Shown: piece after piece, positions 25,969 to 34,857 of the stretch | Numbering within the stretch: the stretch's first letter is position 1 | Layout of the letters: every line of letters starts with the position of its first letter | Origin: Gammaproteobacteria bacterium | GTDB lineage: Bacteria; Pseudomonadota; Gammaproteobacteria; Steroidobacterales; GCA-2729495 | Direction of reading: 5' to 3' | Assembly: GCA_016874095.1 (NCBI GenBank) | Contig: VGVH01000006.1 | Coordinates: forward strand, 82,757 to 146,756 | Length of the DNA stretch: 64,000 nucleotides | Program-made: the position numbers and the translations under genes | Notes under the pieces: model-generated | The model's database searches: none | Told to the model about the DNA's origin: nothing | What the model saw: only the letters and a program-made list of their open reading frames with translations

Positions 25969-27402
25969 ATGCAGTCCGGCGGCATCCGCTCCATATTCCG
26001 AAATTCCGCGCAGCTGTCCGCCGCCCAGGTCATCGGCGTCCTGACCCGGCTCGCCATGGTGGTCATCGTCACGCGGGAGCTCGGCGCTGATCTCTATGGA
26101 CTGCTCGCCTATTCGCAGGCGTGGAGCGCCAGTTTCTTTTCGCTTGCGACGGCCGGAATCGGCGCGGCACTGGTCCTCGAGATCAACCGGCGCCGCGAAG
26201 CTGCCACGCGGATCGCCGCTGAAGCGCTCGGCCTGCAACTGCTGCTCACGCTCGTGGCCGCGGCGCTGAGCGTTGCCGGCGCCCTGCTCGTCACGCCGGA
26301 TCCGCGGGCGCCTGCGCTGATCTTCATCCTCGCCCTCGCGCTGGCAGGACGTTCCGTCGTGAGCTGGACGACGCAGGTGCACACCGCGCGGGAAACCACG
26401 CATCACGTCATGCGCCAGGAGGTCGTGTTCCGGACCGTGGAACTGGCCGCCGTCACGGCCATCCTTGCCGCCGGCGGCGGTGTCCTCGCACTGGCCTGGG
26501 TGGCCGCAGCCGCCTGGCTGCTGCAGGCGGGCTGGGCGGTGTCGGTCCTGCACCGCAAGGTGCTGCCAGTGGGCATTGCGGCCGATGGCGCAGCCTGGAA
26601 GGCACTGCTCGTCCTGGCAGCACCGTTCTTCATCATGATGCTCAGCGCGGAATGGCGCAGCTACGGCGCCCTGATCCTGTTCCGCAACACCGTGCCGGAC
26701 GCCCAGGCGTTCGCGCAGCTCGCGCTCGGCTTCCAGGCAGCGTTCATCGCGGCGATCCTGCCGCTGTCGCTTTCGGCGGCGGTGCAGCCGGCACTGGTCC
26801 GATCCTGCGCACGGGGCGACGGCCGCGACCTCGCCTGGGGCGATGTCGTGCAGCGTTGGTCGGTGGTACTCGGCGCAGCGGTCGCGCTGGTTGCGATGGC
26901 CTTCGGGCGCGACCTGTTCAGGCTGGTGTTCGGCGAAGAATTCGCGGAGGCCGGCAGCATCGCGGCGATGGCGCTGTGGTGGTATGCCGGCATGCTGGCC
27001 GGCGCAGGTTACGCGCAGGTGCTGATCGCCCGCGGCCATACGCGCATCGTCGCGGCATCCTCCATCGCCGGTGCGGTGGCGATGACACTGCTGCTGCCGC
27101 CGCTCGCCGCGCGCTACGGCGTCGACGGAGCACTCGCCGCGATGAACGTGAGCTATGCGCTGCCGCCGCTGGTGGTGCTCGCCGCAGCGGTACGCCATGG
27201 CTGGACCGGCTGGATGCGCGGCCTGATCCGGCCGCTGTGCGCGGTGTTGCCGGGAACCGCTGCGTTCCTGCTGTTGCGGCCGCAGGGCGCGATCGTCGCG
27301 CTCGCGGTGGCCCTGGCGGCGCTCGTCGCCGGGTGCCTCGTGTTCCGCGCGGTCTCGCCCGGCGATGCACGCGGACTGCCGATGGCGTCGCATGCAGGCT
27401 GA
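25969..27402 (+). CDS. wzx: Wzx-like oligosaccharide flippase
   Basis: The 477-residue protein has about twelve to fourteen membrane segments and the MATE/Wzx pattern: an N-terminal amphipathic start (IRSIFRNSAQLSAAQVIG), VVIVTRELGADLYGLLAYSQ in the first helices, and AMALWWYAGMLAGAGYAQVL late. It should move undecaprenyl-diphosphate-linked glycan units across the inner membrane. It opens a plus-strand operon with a desaturase and methyltransferases. ATG 25969 was chosen over a start at 25903 because it places the conserved N-terminal helix correctly; CATAAT at 25951-25956 may be a -10 element. The gene is divergent from the GT-C gene at 23661. No Wzy polymerase was recognised in the window. 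Confidence 0.8.
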   Translation: MQSGGIRSIFRNSAQLSAAQVIGVLTRLAMVVIVTRELGADLYGLLAYSQAWSASFFSLATAGIGAALVLEINRRREAATRIAAEALGLQLLLTLVAAALSVAGALLVTPDPRAPALIFILALALAGRSVVSWTTQVHTARETTHHVMRQEVVFRTVELAAVTAILAAGGGVLALAWVAAAAWLLQAGWAVSVLHRKVLPVGIAADGAAWKALLVLAAPFFIMMLSAEWRSYGALILFRNTVPDAQAFAQLALGFQAAFIAAILPLSLSAAVQPALVRSCARGDGRDLAWGDVVQRWSVVLGAAVALVAMAFGRDLFRLVFGEEFAEAGSIAAMALWWYAGMLAGAGYAQVLIARGHTRIVAASSIAGAVAMTLLLPPLAARYGVDGALAAMNVSYALPPLVVLAAAVRHGWTGWMRGLIRPLCAVLPGTAAFLLLRPQGAIVALAVALAALVAGCLVFRAVSPGDARGLPMASHAG

Positions 27403-28276
27403 AACGAATTCGCCCCGGCAGCTCCTGCCCTGGCAGCACGGCGCCCTGAACCTGCTGCAGCTGCTCGGCCTGCACGGCGCATTGCTCGCCTGGCTCTGGG
27501 CCGGCCGCGGGCTGGTTCCCTGGGCCGCGTTCCTGCCGCTGTCGGTGTTCGCCTGCCTGCTGCACCAGCGACAGCTGTCGGAGTGGTATCACGAAGCGAC
27601 GCACTGGAACCTCTTTCCCGGACACCGCTGGAACGACCTCTGCGCCAACCTGCTGATCGCGCCGTTGAACGGCGTACCGGTGTCAGGCAACCGGCCGGGT
27701 CACTTCCGCCATCACGCGGTGAGCGCCTTCTTCGGGCCCGATGATCCGGACACGCGTGCCGCAGCCGCGCGGACCCGGCAGGAGCTGCGCGCGGGCCTGC
27801 TCCGGGACGTGGCGGGCATCACCGCCTGGCGCGCTTTCCGTGACGCGAGCCAGGCAGGTACATCTCCCGCCCGGCGCGCCGGCTGGTTTGTCCTGCTCGC
27901 CGCGCTGCACGCCGGCGGCCTGCTGGCCTGCCTGTCGGCGGGGCGCGTCGACATCTATCCGCTGTACTTCGGCACGCTCCTCACGCTCTACCCGATCGCC
28001 AACCGGCTGCGGCTGTACGCGCAGCACGCACAGTTCGACGCAGCAGGAGCGCCGCTCCTCGCCGGCAGCAGCGCGTCACGCAGTTTCCACAGCGGCTTGC
28101 TCGAACGCCTGATCCTGCACTCGCAGGTGATCGTCTACCACCACGAACACCACGCGGCACCGAGCCTGCCGTTTCGCGAGCTGCGGGCACGCTCGCGTGC
28201 CTCCGCCGATCCGAACGTCCACGGGACCAGCGGCTTCGCCTGCGTTGCCCAGGTGCTGCGGGGGCTGCCACCGTGA
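27392..28276 (+). CDS. Membrane fatty-acid-desaturase-family protein
   Basis: The 294-residue protein contains the three histidine boxes of di-iron membrane desaturases and hydroxylases: H67EATH71, H104FRHH108 and HHEHH at about 250-254, with membrane helices between the first and third. All eight expected His are present, so it should be active. The family acts on acyl chains or other lipid-like substrates using O2. It overlaps the flippase gene by 11 bp and the methyltransferase gene by 4 bp, so it is part of the glycan operon. Possible substrates are a polyprenyl or acyl group on the glycan carrier, but that is inference. Confidence 0.78.
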   Translation: MQAETNSPRQLLPWQHGALNLLQLLGLHGALLAWLWAGRGLVPWAAFLPLSVFACLLHQRQLSEWYHEATHWNLFPGHRWNDLCANLLIAPLNGVPVSGNRPGHFRHHAVSAFFGPDDPDTRAAAARTRQELRAGLLRDVAGITAWRAFRDASQAGTSPARRAGWFVLLAALHAGGLLACLSAGRVDIYPLYFGTLLTLYPIANRLRLYAQHAQFDAAGAPLLAGSSASRSFHSGLLERLILHSQVIVYHHEHHAAPSLPFRELRARSRASADPNVHGTSGFACVAQVLRGLPP

Positions 28277-29172
28277 CGATCGCCTGTCCCGCCTGCGCGA
28301 GCGACGCCACCAGCCCCTTCATCGAGGCGCCGCGCGATCGCGAGTACCACGTCGAACATCGCGCCACCGTGCGCCGCTGCGACAGCTGCCGGAGCCTGTT
28401 CCAGCACCCGCAACCCGCCGCAGAGGAAGTCCGGGGTTTCTACGGCGCGGACTACCAGAACTACGGCGGTTCGAGCGTGCCGCTGCTCGCCCGCCTGGAC
28501 GCCGCCTACCAGCGCCGCCAGGCCGACGCGTTTCTCGCACGGCACGGTCGAGCTGCGCGAGTGCTCGACTTCGGCTGCGGCCAGGGCGGGTTCCTGCGCG
28601 CGATCCTCGCCGCCGGCGCCGAAAAACCTGCCGGCTTCGACTTCGTGCTGTACCCGGAACTGCGCGCGCTGGCTGGCATACGCACGTTCGACGATATCGA
28701 CGCGATGGCAGCGGGCGGTGTGCGGTTCGACGTCATCCGCATGCGCCATGTGATCGAGCACCTCACCGACCACGACGGCACCATGCGCCGCCTCGCGGGC
28801 CTGCTCGCACCGGGCGGCCGCATCGTGGGACAGACGCCGAACGGCGGACACCATACGGCGGGCTGGATGCGGCAGTGGTGGGGGCCGCTGCACTTTCCCT
28901 ATCACACGCTGCTGTACTCGGTTGCCGGGCTGAAAGCCGCAGCGAAGCGCTGGGGACTGCAGCTCGACGGGACCAGCGGAGCGCTGCTGCCGTCGGCCTG
29001 GTCGATCGGCGCCGAGAACCTGCTGAAGGCCCTGACCGGCTCGCGACGCCGCGGGCGTACACCGCTGTATGTCGGCCTGATGGCGGCGGGCATGCCCCTC
29101 GCCTTGCTCGACTACGCGCTCAACCCGCGCGCGACGGCCAACTTCGATTTCACCCTGGTGGCAGCCTCGTGA
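28273..29172 (+). CDS. SAM-dependent methyltransferase with N-terminal zinc-ribbon motif
   Basis: This 299-residue protein has an N-terminal metal-binding motif (C5-x2-C8 and C36-x2-C39) followed by a class I methyltransferase core. Motif I is VLDFGCGQGGF, the acidic and post-II region reads FDVIRMRHVIEHL, and GGRIVGQTPN follows. This combination is common in glycan gene clusters, where such enzymes methylate sugars or nucleotide sugars. The start is GTG 28273, overlapping the preceding TGA. A hydrophobic stretch near residue 265 could touch the membrane. The substrate is unknown. Confidence 0.78.
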   Translation: MTIACPACASDATSPFIEAPRDREYHVEHRATVRRCDSCRSLFQHPQPAAEEVRGFYGADYQNYGGSSVPLLARLDAAYQRRQADAFLARHGRAARVLDFGCGQGGFLRAILAAGAEKPAGFDFVLYPELRALAGIRTFDDIDAMAAGGVRFDVIRMRHVIEHLTDHDGTMRRLAGLLAPGGRIVGQTPNGGHHTAGWMRQWWGPLHFPYHTLLYSVAGLKAAAKRWGLQLDGTSGALLPSAWSIGAENLLKALTGSRRRGRTPLYVGLMAAGMPLALLDYALNPRATANFDFTLVAAS

Positions 29173-30047
29173 CCGACGGGACGACACCCATCGAGATCTC
29201 GGTGATCGTGCCGTCCTACAACTCGGCGCGCACGATCCGCCGCTGCCTCGAGTCGCTGCTCCACCAGCACACCGCGCGGAGCTACGAGATCATCGTCGCG
29301 GACAGCTCGACCGACGACACGCCGGCGATAGTCGGCACATTCGGCGGCCGCGTAAGACTGGTGCGCAACGACCGGCAGCTGCCACCCGGCCCGGCGCGAA
29401 ACCTGGGCGTGCGGGAGGCGCGCGGCGCGATCCTCGCCTTCACCGACTCCGACTGCGTACCCGAGCCGGACTGGCTGGAGCAGATCGCCAGGGCGCACGA
29501 GCGGCACGAGGCGGTCGGCGGCCGCATCGACAATGGCACGCCTGGCAGCTGGTGCGGCACGGCGCTGTACCTCGCCGAGTTCGTGGAATTTGGCGGCGGG
29601 CCCGAGCGCGTGGTCGCGAGCATGCCCTCCTGCAACATCTCCTACAGCCGGCGCCTGTTCGATGCGCACGGCGGGTTTCCCGACGTGGCCTGGGGCGAGG
29701 AGTACATCTTCAACCACCGGCTGCCAGACGGCGTGCTGTTCACACCAGCGGCCGCCGTACGCCACGTCAATCGCACCGGCTTCGGCGAAACCTTGCACCA
29801 CGCCCGCCGCGTGGGCCACGGCAGCGCGATCTCGAGATGGGCCACCGGGCAGCTCGGTTTTCTATTCCGCTGGCCCGTCCTGATCCCGCTGCTCTGGTTC
29901 TATCGTCTGGCGCGCATCGCCGCGCTGTCCCTGCGGGCTGGCCGGTTCACCTCGTTTGCCTGGGCCCTGCCGATGCTGATCCTCGATCTCGGCGCGTGGA
30001 CGCTCGGCTTTCGCGATGGCGCGCGCGAGTCGCGGCAACTCAGGTAG
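29169..30047 (+). CDS. GT2-family glycosyltransferase with C-terminal membrane segments
   Basis: The product has 292 residues with a GT-A fold: ISVIVPSYNSARTIRRCLES at the N-terminus, IIVADSSTDDT, and the metal-binding D93-S-D95 in AFTDSDCVPEPDW. GGFPDVAWGEEYIF supplies the catalytic acidic region (the usual E-D is E-E). One or two hydrophobic segments follow after about residue 225. GTG 29169 overlaps the TGA of the methyltransferase, so the long open frame upstream of it is not coding. It is the last gene of this plus-strand run before a convergent methyltransferase gene, overlapped by 8 bp. Confidence 0.82.
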   Translation: MTDGTTPIEISVIVPSYNSARTIRRCLESLLHQHTARSYEIIVADSSTDDTPAIVGTFGGRVRLVRNDRQLPPGPARNLGVREARGAILAFTDSDCVPEPDWLEQIARAHERHEAVGGRIDNGTPGSWCGTALYLAEFVEFGGGPERVVASMPSCNISYSRRLFDAHGGFPDVAWGEEYIFNHRLPDGVLFTPAAAVRHVNRTGFGETLHHARRVGHGSAISRWATGQLGFLFRWPVLIPLLWFYRLARIAALSLRAGRFTSFAWALPMLILDLGAWTLGFRDGARESRQLR

Positions 30048-30543
30048 CGGGCTTGCGCAGGACTGCCCACTGGCCGGTGACCATGAACCGGCGATTGCTC
30101 ACGATCTCGAAAAACGGAATGTCTTCCACGTAAACCAGATGATCGTGCGGACTCGTGCGTCGCTGATTGATGCCCAGCAACTCGAGCACGCGGCAGGCCC
30201 AGTCCCAGTGCGGGACCGGCGTCGTGAGTCGCAGCGTGCCCCCGGGCCGCAACAGGTCGAATACCTCTCGATAGCACGGCACGTGTTCCAGCACCTCGAA
30301 CGCCAGGACGGTGTCGTATGCGCCGGCCTCGAGCCCGAGCGATCGCCAGTGAAGGATGCTGCCCACGATATCTGCCGGTGGCTGCAGATCGAGCCCGGTG
30401 TAGTTCGCGCGACCCGTGGATCGCAGGAAGTCGCCCACCCACCGATCGCCGCAACCGATCTCGAGGATGCGCGCCTCGGCCGGTATGTCGGCCATGAGCC
30501 ACGAGGCGCGATGACGTCGTGCGTATTCGCTCAGGAGTCCCAT
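30040..30543 (-). CDS. SAM-dependent methyltransferase (short, class I)
   Basis: The product has 167 residues. ILEIGCGDRWVGDFL (about 26-40) is motif I, GLDLQPP motif II, and VLAFEVLEHVPCYREVFDLL plus LRPGGTLRLTTPVPHWDW the later motifs of Methyltransf_11-type enzymes. The protein is short for the family but keeps a complete core. It is divergent from glf (30564) and convergent with the GT2 gene at 29169. A sugar O-methyltransferase is plausible from context only. Confidence 0.75.
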   Translation of the reverse strand: MGLLSEYARRHRASWLMADIPAEARILEIGCGDRWVGDFLRSTGRANYTGLDLQPPADIVGSILHWRSLGLEAGAYDTVLAFEVLEHVPCYREVFDLLRPGGTLRLTTPVPHWDWACRVLELLGINQRRTSPHDHLVYVEDIPFFEIVSNRRFMVTGQWAVLRKPAT

Positions 30544-30563
30544 GCGCTACGATGGGGCTACCC

Positions 30564-31691
30564 ATGACCAATCGTCAATATGACTACCTCATCGTCGGCA
30601 GCGGTCTGTTCGGCTCCGTCTTCGCCCAGCAGGCGGTCGAGAACGGCCGCTCGGTGCTCGTGCTCGAGAAGCGCACCCACATCGGCGGAAACTGCTATTC
30701 CGCCGAGCATGAGGATACCGGCATCATCGTGCATCGTTACGGCACGCACATCTTCCACACGCCGAACAAGGCCATCTGGGATTACGTCAACCGGTTTTCC
30801 GCGTTCACGCGCTATCGCCATCGCGTGCTCACGAAGCATCGGGGGCGCGTCTATTCGATGCCGATCAACCTCGGCACTATCAACGCGTTCTACGGGCTGG
30901 ACCTGAAGCCGGGGGAAGTCGACGCCTTTCTCGCAGCGCGACGGCCGAGAATTGAGCGGCCCGCCAATCTCGAGGAGAAGGCGATCAGCCTCGTCGGCGA
31001 GGAGCTCTACCGCGCCTTCATCGCCGGCTACACAGAGAAGCAGTGGGCACGGTCGCCGCGCGAACTGCCCGCCAGCATCATCAACCGCCTGCCCGTGCGA
31101 ACGAGCTACGACGACAGTTACTTCGACGACACCTGGCAGGGCCTGCCCGCCGAGGGCTACACGCCGATATTCGAGCGCCTGCTCGCTGGCGCCGACATCG
31201 AGCTGGGCTGCGACTTCCTGGCCGACCGCGATTACTGGCGCAGCCGGGCAAGGCGTGTCATCTATACCGGCCCGGTCGACGCCTGGTTCGACTACTGCCA
31301 TGGCCGGCTCGGCTGGCGATCGGTGCGCCTCGATACCGAAGTGCTGCCGGTCGGGGACTTCCAGGGCACCTCGGTGATGAACTACGCCGATACCGACGTG
31401 AGCTGGACCCGCATCCACGAACCAAAGCACCTGCACCCGGAGCGCAGCGTTCGCGAGAACACCACCGTGATCGTGCGTGAGTATTCCCAGGTCGACGACG
31501 ACGCGCCCTACTATCCGATCGGCACCGCCGCCGACCAGGAGTTGTTCGGCAGGTACCAGGAGATGGCGGCGCGCGAGGCCGGAGTCCGCATGGGCGGGCG
31601 GCTGGCGCAGTATCGTTATTTCGACATGCACCACGTCGTGGCGCAGGCGCTGAAAGCGGCGCGCGAGGAACTCAGCGCTGGCGCGGCATGA
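30564..31691 (+). CDS. glf: UDP-galactopyranose mutase
   Basis: The 375-residue flavoenzyme interconverts UDP-galactopyranose and UDP-galactofuranose in the cytoplasm. YDYLIVGSGLFGSVFAQQA at the N-terminus is the FAD-binding Rossmann motif, KRTHIGGNCYSAEHED and YGTHIFHT are characteristic Glf segments, and GYTEKQWARSP carries conserved active-site residues. VMNYADTDVSWTRIHEPKH and REYSQVDDDAPYYPIG are also diagnostic. Length is typical. ATG 30564 has GGGG a few bases upstream and begins exactly at the Rossmann strand. It implies that the glycan made here contains galactofuranose. Its end overlaps the convergent GT2 gene by 20 bp. Confidence 0.95.
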   Translation: MTNRQYDYLIVGSGLFGSVFAQQAVENGRSVLVLEKRTHIGGNCYSAEHEDTGIIVHRYGTHIFHTPNKAIWDYVNRFSAFTRYRHRVLTKHRGRVYSMPINLGTINAFYGLDLKPGEVDAFLAARRPRIERPANLEEKAISLVGEELYRAFIAGYTEKQWARSPRELPASIINRLPVRTSYDDSYFDDTWQGLPAEGYTPIFERLLAGADIELGCDFLADRDYWRSRARRVIYTGPVDAWFDYCHGRLGWRSVRLDTEVLPVGDFQGTSVMNYADTDVSWTRIHEPKHLHPERSVRENTTVIVREYSQVDDDAPYYPIGTAADQELFGRYQEMAAREAGVRMGGRLAQYRYFDMHHVVAQALKAAREELSAGAA

Positions 31692-32424
31692 AGGTGTAGC
31701 GGTAGCGCACCGACTGGAACCAGGAGCGGATCGACTCCTTCACGAGCTTCCACTTGCGGATGGACACGACGCCGCTGTAACGGCTGCGATGGGGAACGTG
31801 GATTTCCACCGTCTTGGCCTCGTGAAAAGCGCAGTAACCGGAAATCAGCACGTTCGGGGCGAAGGTCGCGGGCGGAATCGACAGGAAACAATCGTGGAAA
31901 GCGCTCGCGCGCATCAGCCGGTAGGGACAATTCACGTCGTACACGCACGGCCCATAGAAAACATTGACGGTCAGGCGGGCCGCGAAACTCACGACCTTCC
32001 GCGCCAGTGAACTCTGGCGCTCGAAGCGCCGCCCGGTGATGAAGTCGTGGTCGTGGCGGATGTTCCAGAGCTTGTAGAACCAGTCGGGACCCATCTCGTC
32101 GTCCGAGTCGACCTGGAACAGCCACTCCGCACGATCCATGTTCTCCAGATAGCCCTGGCGGATGGTGGAACCGTGCCCGCTGTTGCGCTTGCTGTGGACG
32201 ATCACGCCGGGCATGGACACCCGGAGGTTTTCCAGCCGTTCTGCCGTCTCGTCGCTCGAACCGTCGTTGTAGACATGGATTTCGTAGCGCAGGCCCAGTG
32301 CGTCCAGTACGCGCGTCCATGCAGACAGCACATTGCCGATGGCGTCCTGCTCGTTGTATACGGGCATGACGATGACCAGATCGAGCGACGGGGGGCCTGC
32401 CGTGGAGCGCATCGTGGGCGCCAT
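31672..32424 (-). CDS. GT2-family glycosyltransferase, DPM1-like
   Basis: The 250-residue GT-A protein begins LDLVIVMPVYNEQDAIGNVL, then YEIHVYNDGSSDETAERLE and the metal-binding D106-S-D108-D109 in WLFQVDSDDEMGPDWFYKLW. NSGHGSTIRQGY is typical of polyprenyl-phosphate sugar synthases and relatives. There is no clear C-terminal membrane helix. A GTG at 32472 could extend it by 16 residues; I prefer ATG 32424 but the RBS is weak in both cases. It could make the polyprenyl-phosphate sugar needed by the many GT-C enzymes in the window (inference). Confidence 0.78.
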   Translation of the reverse strand: MAPTMRSTAGPPSLDLVIVMPVYNEQDAIGNVLSAWTRVLDALGLRYEIHVYNDGSSDETAERLENLRVSMPGVIVHSKRNSGHGSTIRQGYLENMDRAEWLFQVDSDDEMGPDWFYKLWNIRHDHDFITGRRFERQSSLARKVVSFAARLTVNVFYGPCVYDVNCPYRLMRASAFHDCFLSIPPATFAPNVLISGYCAFHEAKTVEIHVPHRSRYSGVVSIRKWKLVKESIRSWFQSVRYRYTFMPRQR

Positions 32425-32561
32425 TCTGACGGACGAACGGAGAGGTTGAAACAGTCCAGGTCGCGTTTGCACCGGCGCCTCGAAAACATAATTCGCTGCG
32501 AGATGCCCGGTATCCCGCCCGCCGTATTGACGCAGCCAGTCGATGCCATCATCGTGCCGCC

Positions 32562-33368
32562 GTGAACGGTAACGCCGACAACCCGTCCATTCCGGCAGAA
32601 ACTTACAGCCGGGAGTACCTGCTGAGCCCGAGCCTGGAGGGCTATGCCGAGTTCCTCGACGGAGGACTCAGCTCCGCCAAGCACAAGCAGCTCCTCATGC
32701 TGGACCTGGGACCTGGGATCGATCTGCTCGAAATCGGCTTTGGTCGGGGCGAGTTCCTGCGTCATTGCGCCGGCCGTTGCCGCTCGGCGACCGGTATCGA
32801 TTACTCGCAGGCGGCGTGGGAAATAGCTGTTGAGACACTTCGCGGAACGCCCAACGCGTCCGTGCAGGTGGCTGACTGCCGCGCATTGCCGTTCGCCGCA
32901 GCAGCGTTCGACAGCGTCTACTCCGGGGACGTCATCGAGCACCTTTCCGCGAGTGACGGGCAGCGTATGCTCTCGGAGGCCTGGCGTGTCCTGCGCCCGG
33001 GCGGCACATTGCTCATTCACACGTCACCGAACGCGGCGTTCATGCGCTTCGTGTATCCGCTGGCCCGCCGCCTGCTGTCGTTCGGCAACCGCGCCGCGAT
33101 AGAACGGCTGGATGCACACCTCGACGTCGGCCGTCACGTACACCTCCATGAGTACGACCTGCGGCACCTCAAACGCGCCGCGCGTCTCGCCGGGATGGAT
33201 GATGTCGACGCATGGATAGACGCCGACATACTCCGCAGCGGCGCGAGCTGGCACACGCAGACGCTGCAGGCGAATCCGCTCGTGCGGCTGGCCGCAATGC
33301 TGGGGCGGCTCGCCCCGCTGCGTTACTTTCTCGGCAACGACCTCTATCTGCGCTGCCGGAAACCCTGA
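32562..33368 (+). CDS. SAM-dependent methyltransferase (class I)
   Basis: The product has 268 residues: motif I LLEIGFGRGEFLRHC near residue 57, GIDYSQAAWEIA as motif II, FDSVYSGDVIEHLSASDGQR, then WRVLRPGGTLLIHTSPN. The start is a GTG at 32562. It is divergent from the GT2 gene at 31672 and one base upstream of the GT39-like gene at 33370, so it opens the next plus-strand run. The C-terminal part contains a hydrophobic stretch (LVRLAAMLGRLAPLRYFLG). Substrate unknown; sugar methylation is likely from context. Confidence 0.77.
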   Translation: MNGNADNPSIPAETYSREYLLSPSLEGYAEFLDGGLSSAKHKQLLMLDLGPGIDLLEIGFGRGEFLRHCAGRCRSATGIDYSQAAWEIAVETLRGTPNASVQVADCRALPFAAAAFDSVYSGDVIEHLSASDGQRMLSEAWRVLRPGGTLLIHTSPNAAFMRFVYPLARRLLSFGNRAAIERLDAHLDVGRHVHLHEYDLRHLKRAARLAGMDDVDAWIDADILRSGASWHTQTLQANPLVRLAAMLGRLAPLRYFLGNDLYLRCRKP

Positions 33369-33369
33369 C

Positions 33370-34857
33370 ATGAGGCTGTCGGCCGACGTCGCGGTCGTCG
33401 CGGGCCTGACCCTGGCGGGTGCGCTGCTGCGCCTCCTCACCCTCGGCGGCGAATCCCTCTGGTACGACGAAGCCGCGATGTACCACCTGGTGCAGGGCAG
33501 CTGGCGGGAAGTACTTGCCGCCAATGCTGTCGGCAACAGCTCGCCGCCGGTCTTCCCGCTGTTGCTCGGCGCACTGACCGCACCCGACTCGTCGGAAGCT
33601 GCGCTGCGGGCGCCGGCCGCCCTGGCTGGCATCCTCTCGATCCCGGCCGCCTGGCTGCTGGCAAGGGAATTCGTCGACTCGCCCTGGGCATTGCTTGCGC
33701 CACTGCTGACGGCATTGTCACCGGTGCAGGTCGAGTACTCGCAGGAAGTCCGCGAGTATTCACTGAGCTTCCTCGCTGCCTGCTGCCTGCTGATCGCCTG
33801 GGCGCGCTTCCTGCGCGAGGCGACGCCGCGCCATGCGGCACTGGTGGCGCTGTCATCTGTCGCGGCCGTCTGCATCCAGTACGGCACGGCGCTGCTGGCG
33901 GCAGGCGCCAACCTCGTGTTCGTCGCATTCGCCGCTTGGGAACGGGCGCCGGTGGCGCGCTGGCGGCTGTGGCTCGCCTCGCAGCTGCCGCTGGCAGTTG
34001 CCGGCATCGCCCTCTACGTCACGACCATGAGTTCCCAGCTCGGCCACGCGGCCGTCGGCGGCGGCGGCTACTGGTACCTGCTCGACCGCTACTGGGATGG
34101 CAGCATCGCGGGCCTGCGCACGCTGCTCACGGCCGATCGCGCGGACTTCATCCACTTCGCCTTTCCGGGCAAGGCGCTGTTCGCGCTGGTGGTCATCGGC
34201 GCCATCGCCGGTGTCGTGGACCGCAGGTTCCGCCACGCGACAGCGCTGCTGGTCGCGCCGACGGCCGTGACCATCGCTGCGGCGCTCGCGCAAGCCTACC
34301 CCTTCGGCGGCATCCGCCAGAACATGTATCTCGCGCCGATGGTGTATGTCGCCGCAGCTGTCGGCCTGGCCGCGATAGCCGGCTGGCTGCGGCCGCGGGC
34401 CGGCACGGCGACTGCCTGGGCAGTCGTGGCAGTGACGGTGGGCGCATTGGCCTGGATCGGCGCGTCACGCAGCTGGCGGCTGACGCAGGGCGCTGGCGCC
34501 GAGCCCATGCGCGAGGTCGCGGCCGAACTCGTCCGCCAGGTCGATCCCGGCGACGTCATCTACGTGTACGCAGGCGCCCAGCCAGCCTTCCGCTACTACT
34601 GGCGCAACCGTCCCGAGCCCTGGATCGCCGGCAGCCCGCACGCCTCCGGACTCGACCCGGAAGTCGCCCGACGGCAGATGATGCAGGTCCAATCGGAGCT
34701 CCTCGCACTGGTGGATGAACGCCGGCCCTACTGGCTCGTCGGCTCGCACCTCGACGAGGACGACGGGCTCGAACTCGTCGCGCGGCTGCGCGAGAGGGCT
34801 GCCGTAAACGTCACGCTGGGACGGGGCGGTTCGTTCCTGCTGCGGGTGACGCCGTGA
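33370..34857 (+). CDS. GT39-like (GT-C) membrane glycosyltransferase
   Basis: The 495-residue protein has about eleven membrane segments. GESLWYDEAAMYHLVQG carries the Asp-Glu pair (D33, E34) of the first periplasmic loop in GT39/ArnT-type enzymes. LTALSPVQVEYSQEVREYSL is a well-conserved block in this family, and a soluble C-terminal part contains DVIYVYAGAQPAFRYYW. Such enzymes transfer a sugar from polyprenyl phosphate to an acceptor on the periplasmic side. It is followed by an acyltransferase gene that overlaps as GTGA. Confidence 0.8.
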   Translation: MRLSADVAVVAGLTLAGALLRLLTLGGESLWYDEAAMYHLVQGSWREVLAANAVGNSSPPVFPLLLGALTAPDSSEAALRAPAALAGILSIPAAWLLAREFVDSPWALLAPLLTALSPVQVEYSQEVREYSLSFLAACCLLIAWARFLREATPRHAALVALSSVAAVCIQYGTALLAAGANLVFVAFAAWERAPVARWRLWLASQLPLAVAGIALYVTTMSSQLGHAAVGGGGYWYLLDRYWDGSIAGLRTLLTADRADFIHFAFPGKALFALVVIGAIAGVVDRRFRHATALLVAPTAVTIAAALAQAYPFGGIRQNMYLAPMVYVAAAVGLAAIAGWLRPRAGTATAWAVVAVTVGALAWIGASRSWRLTQGAGAEPMREVAAELVRQVDPGDVIYVYAGAQPAFRYYWRNRPEPWIAGSPHASGLDPEVARRQMMQVQSELLALVDERRPYWLVGSHLDEDDGLELVARLRERAAVNVTLGRGGSFLLRVTP

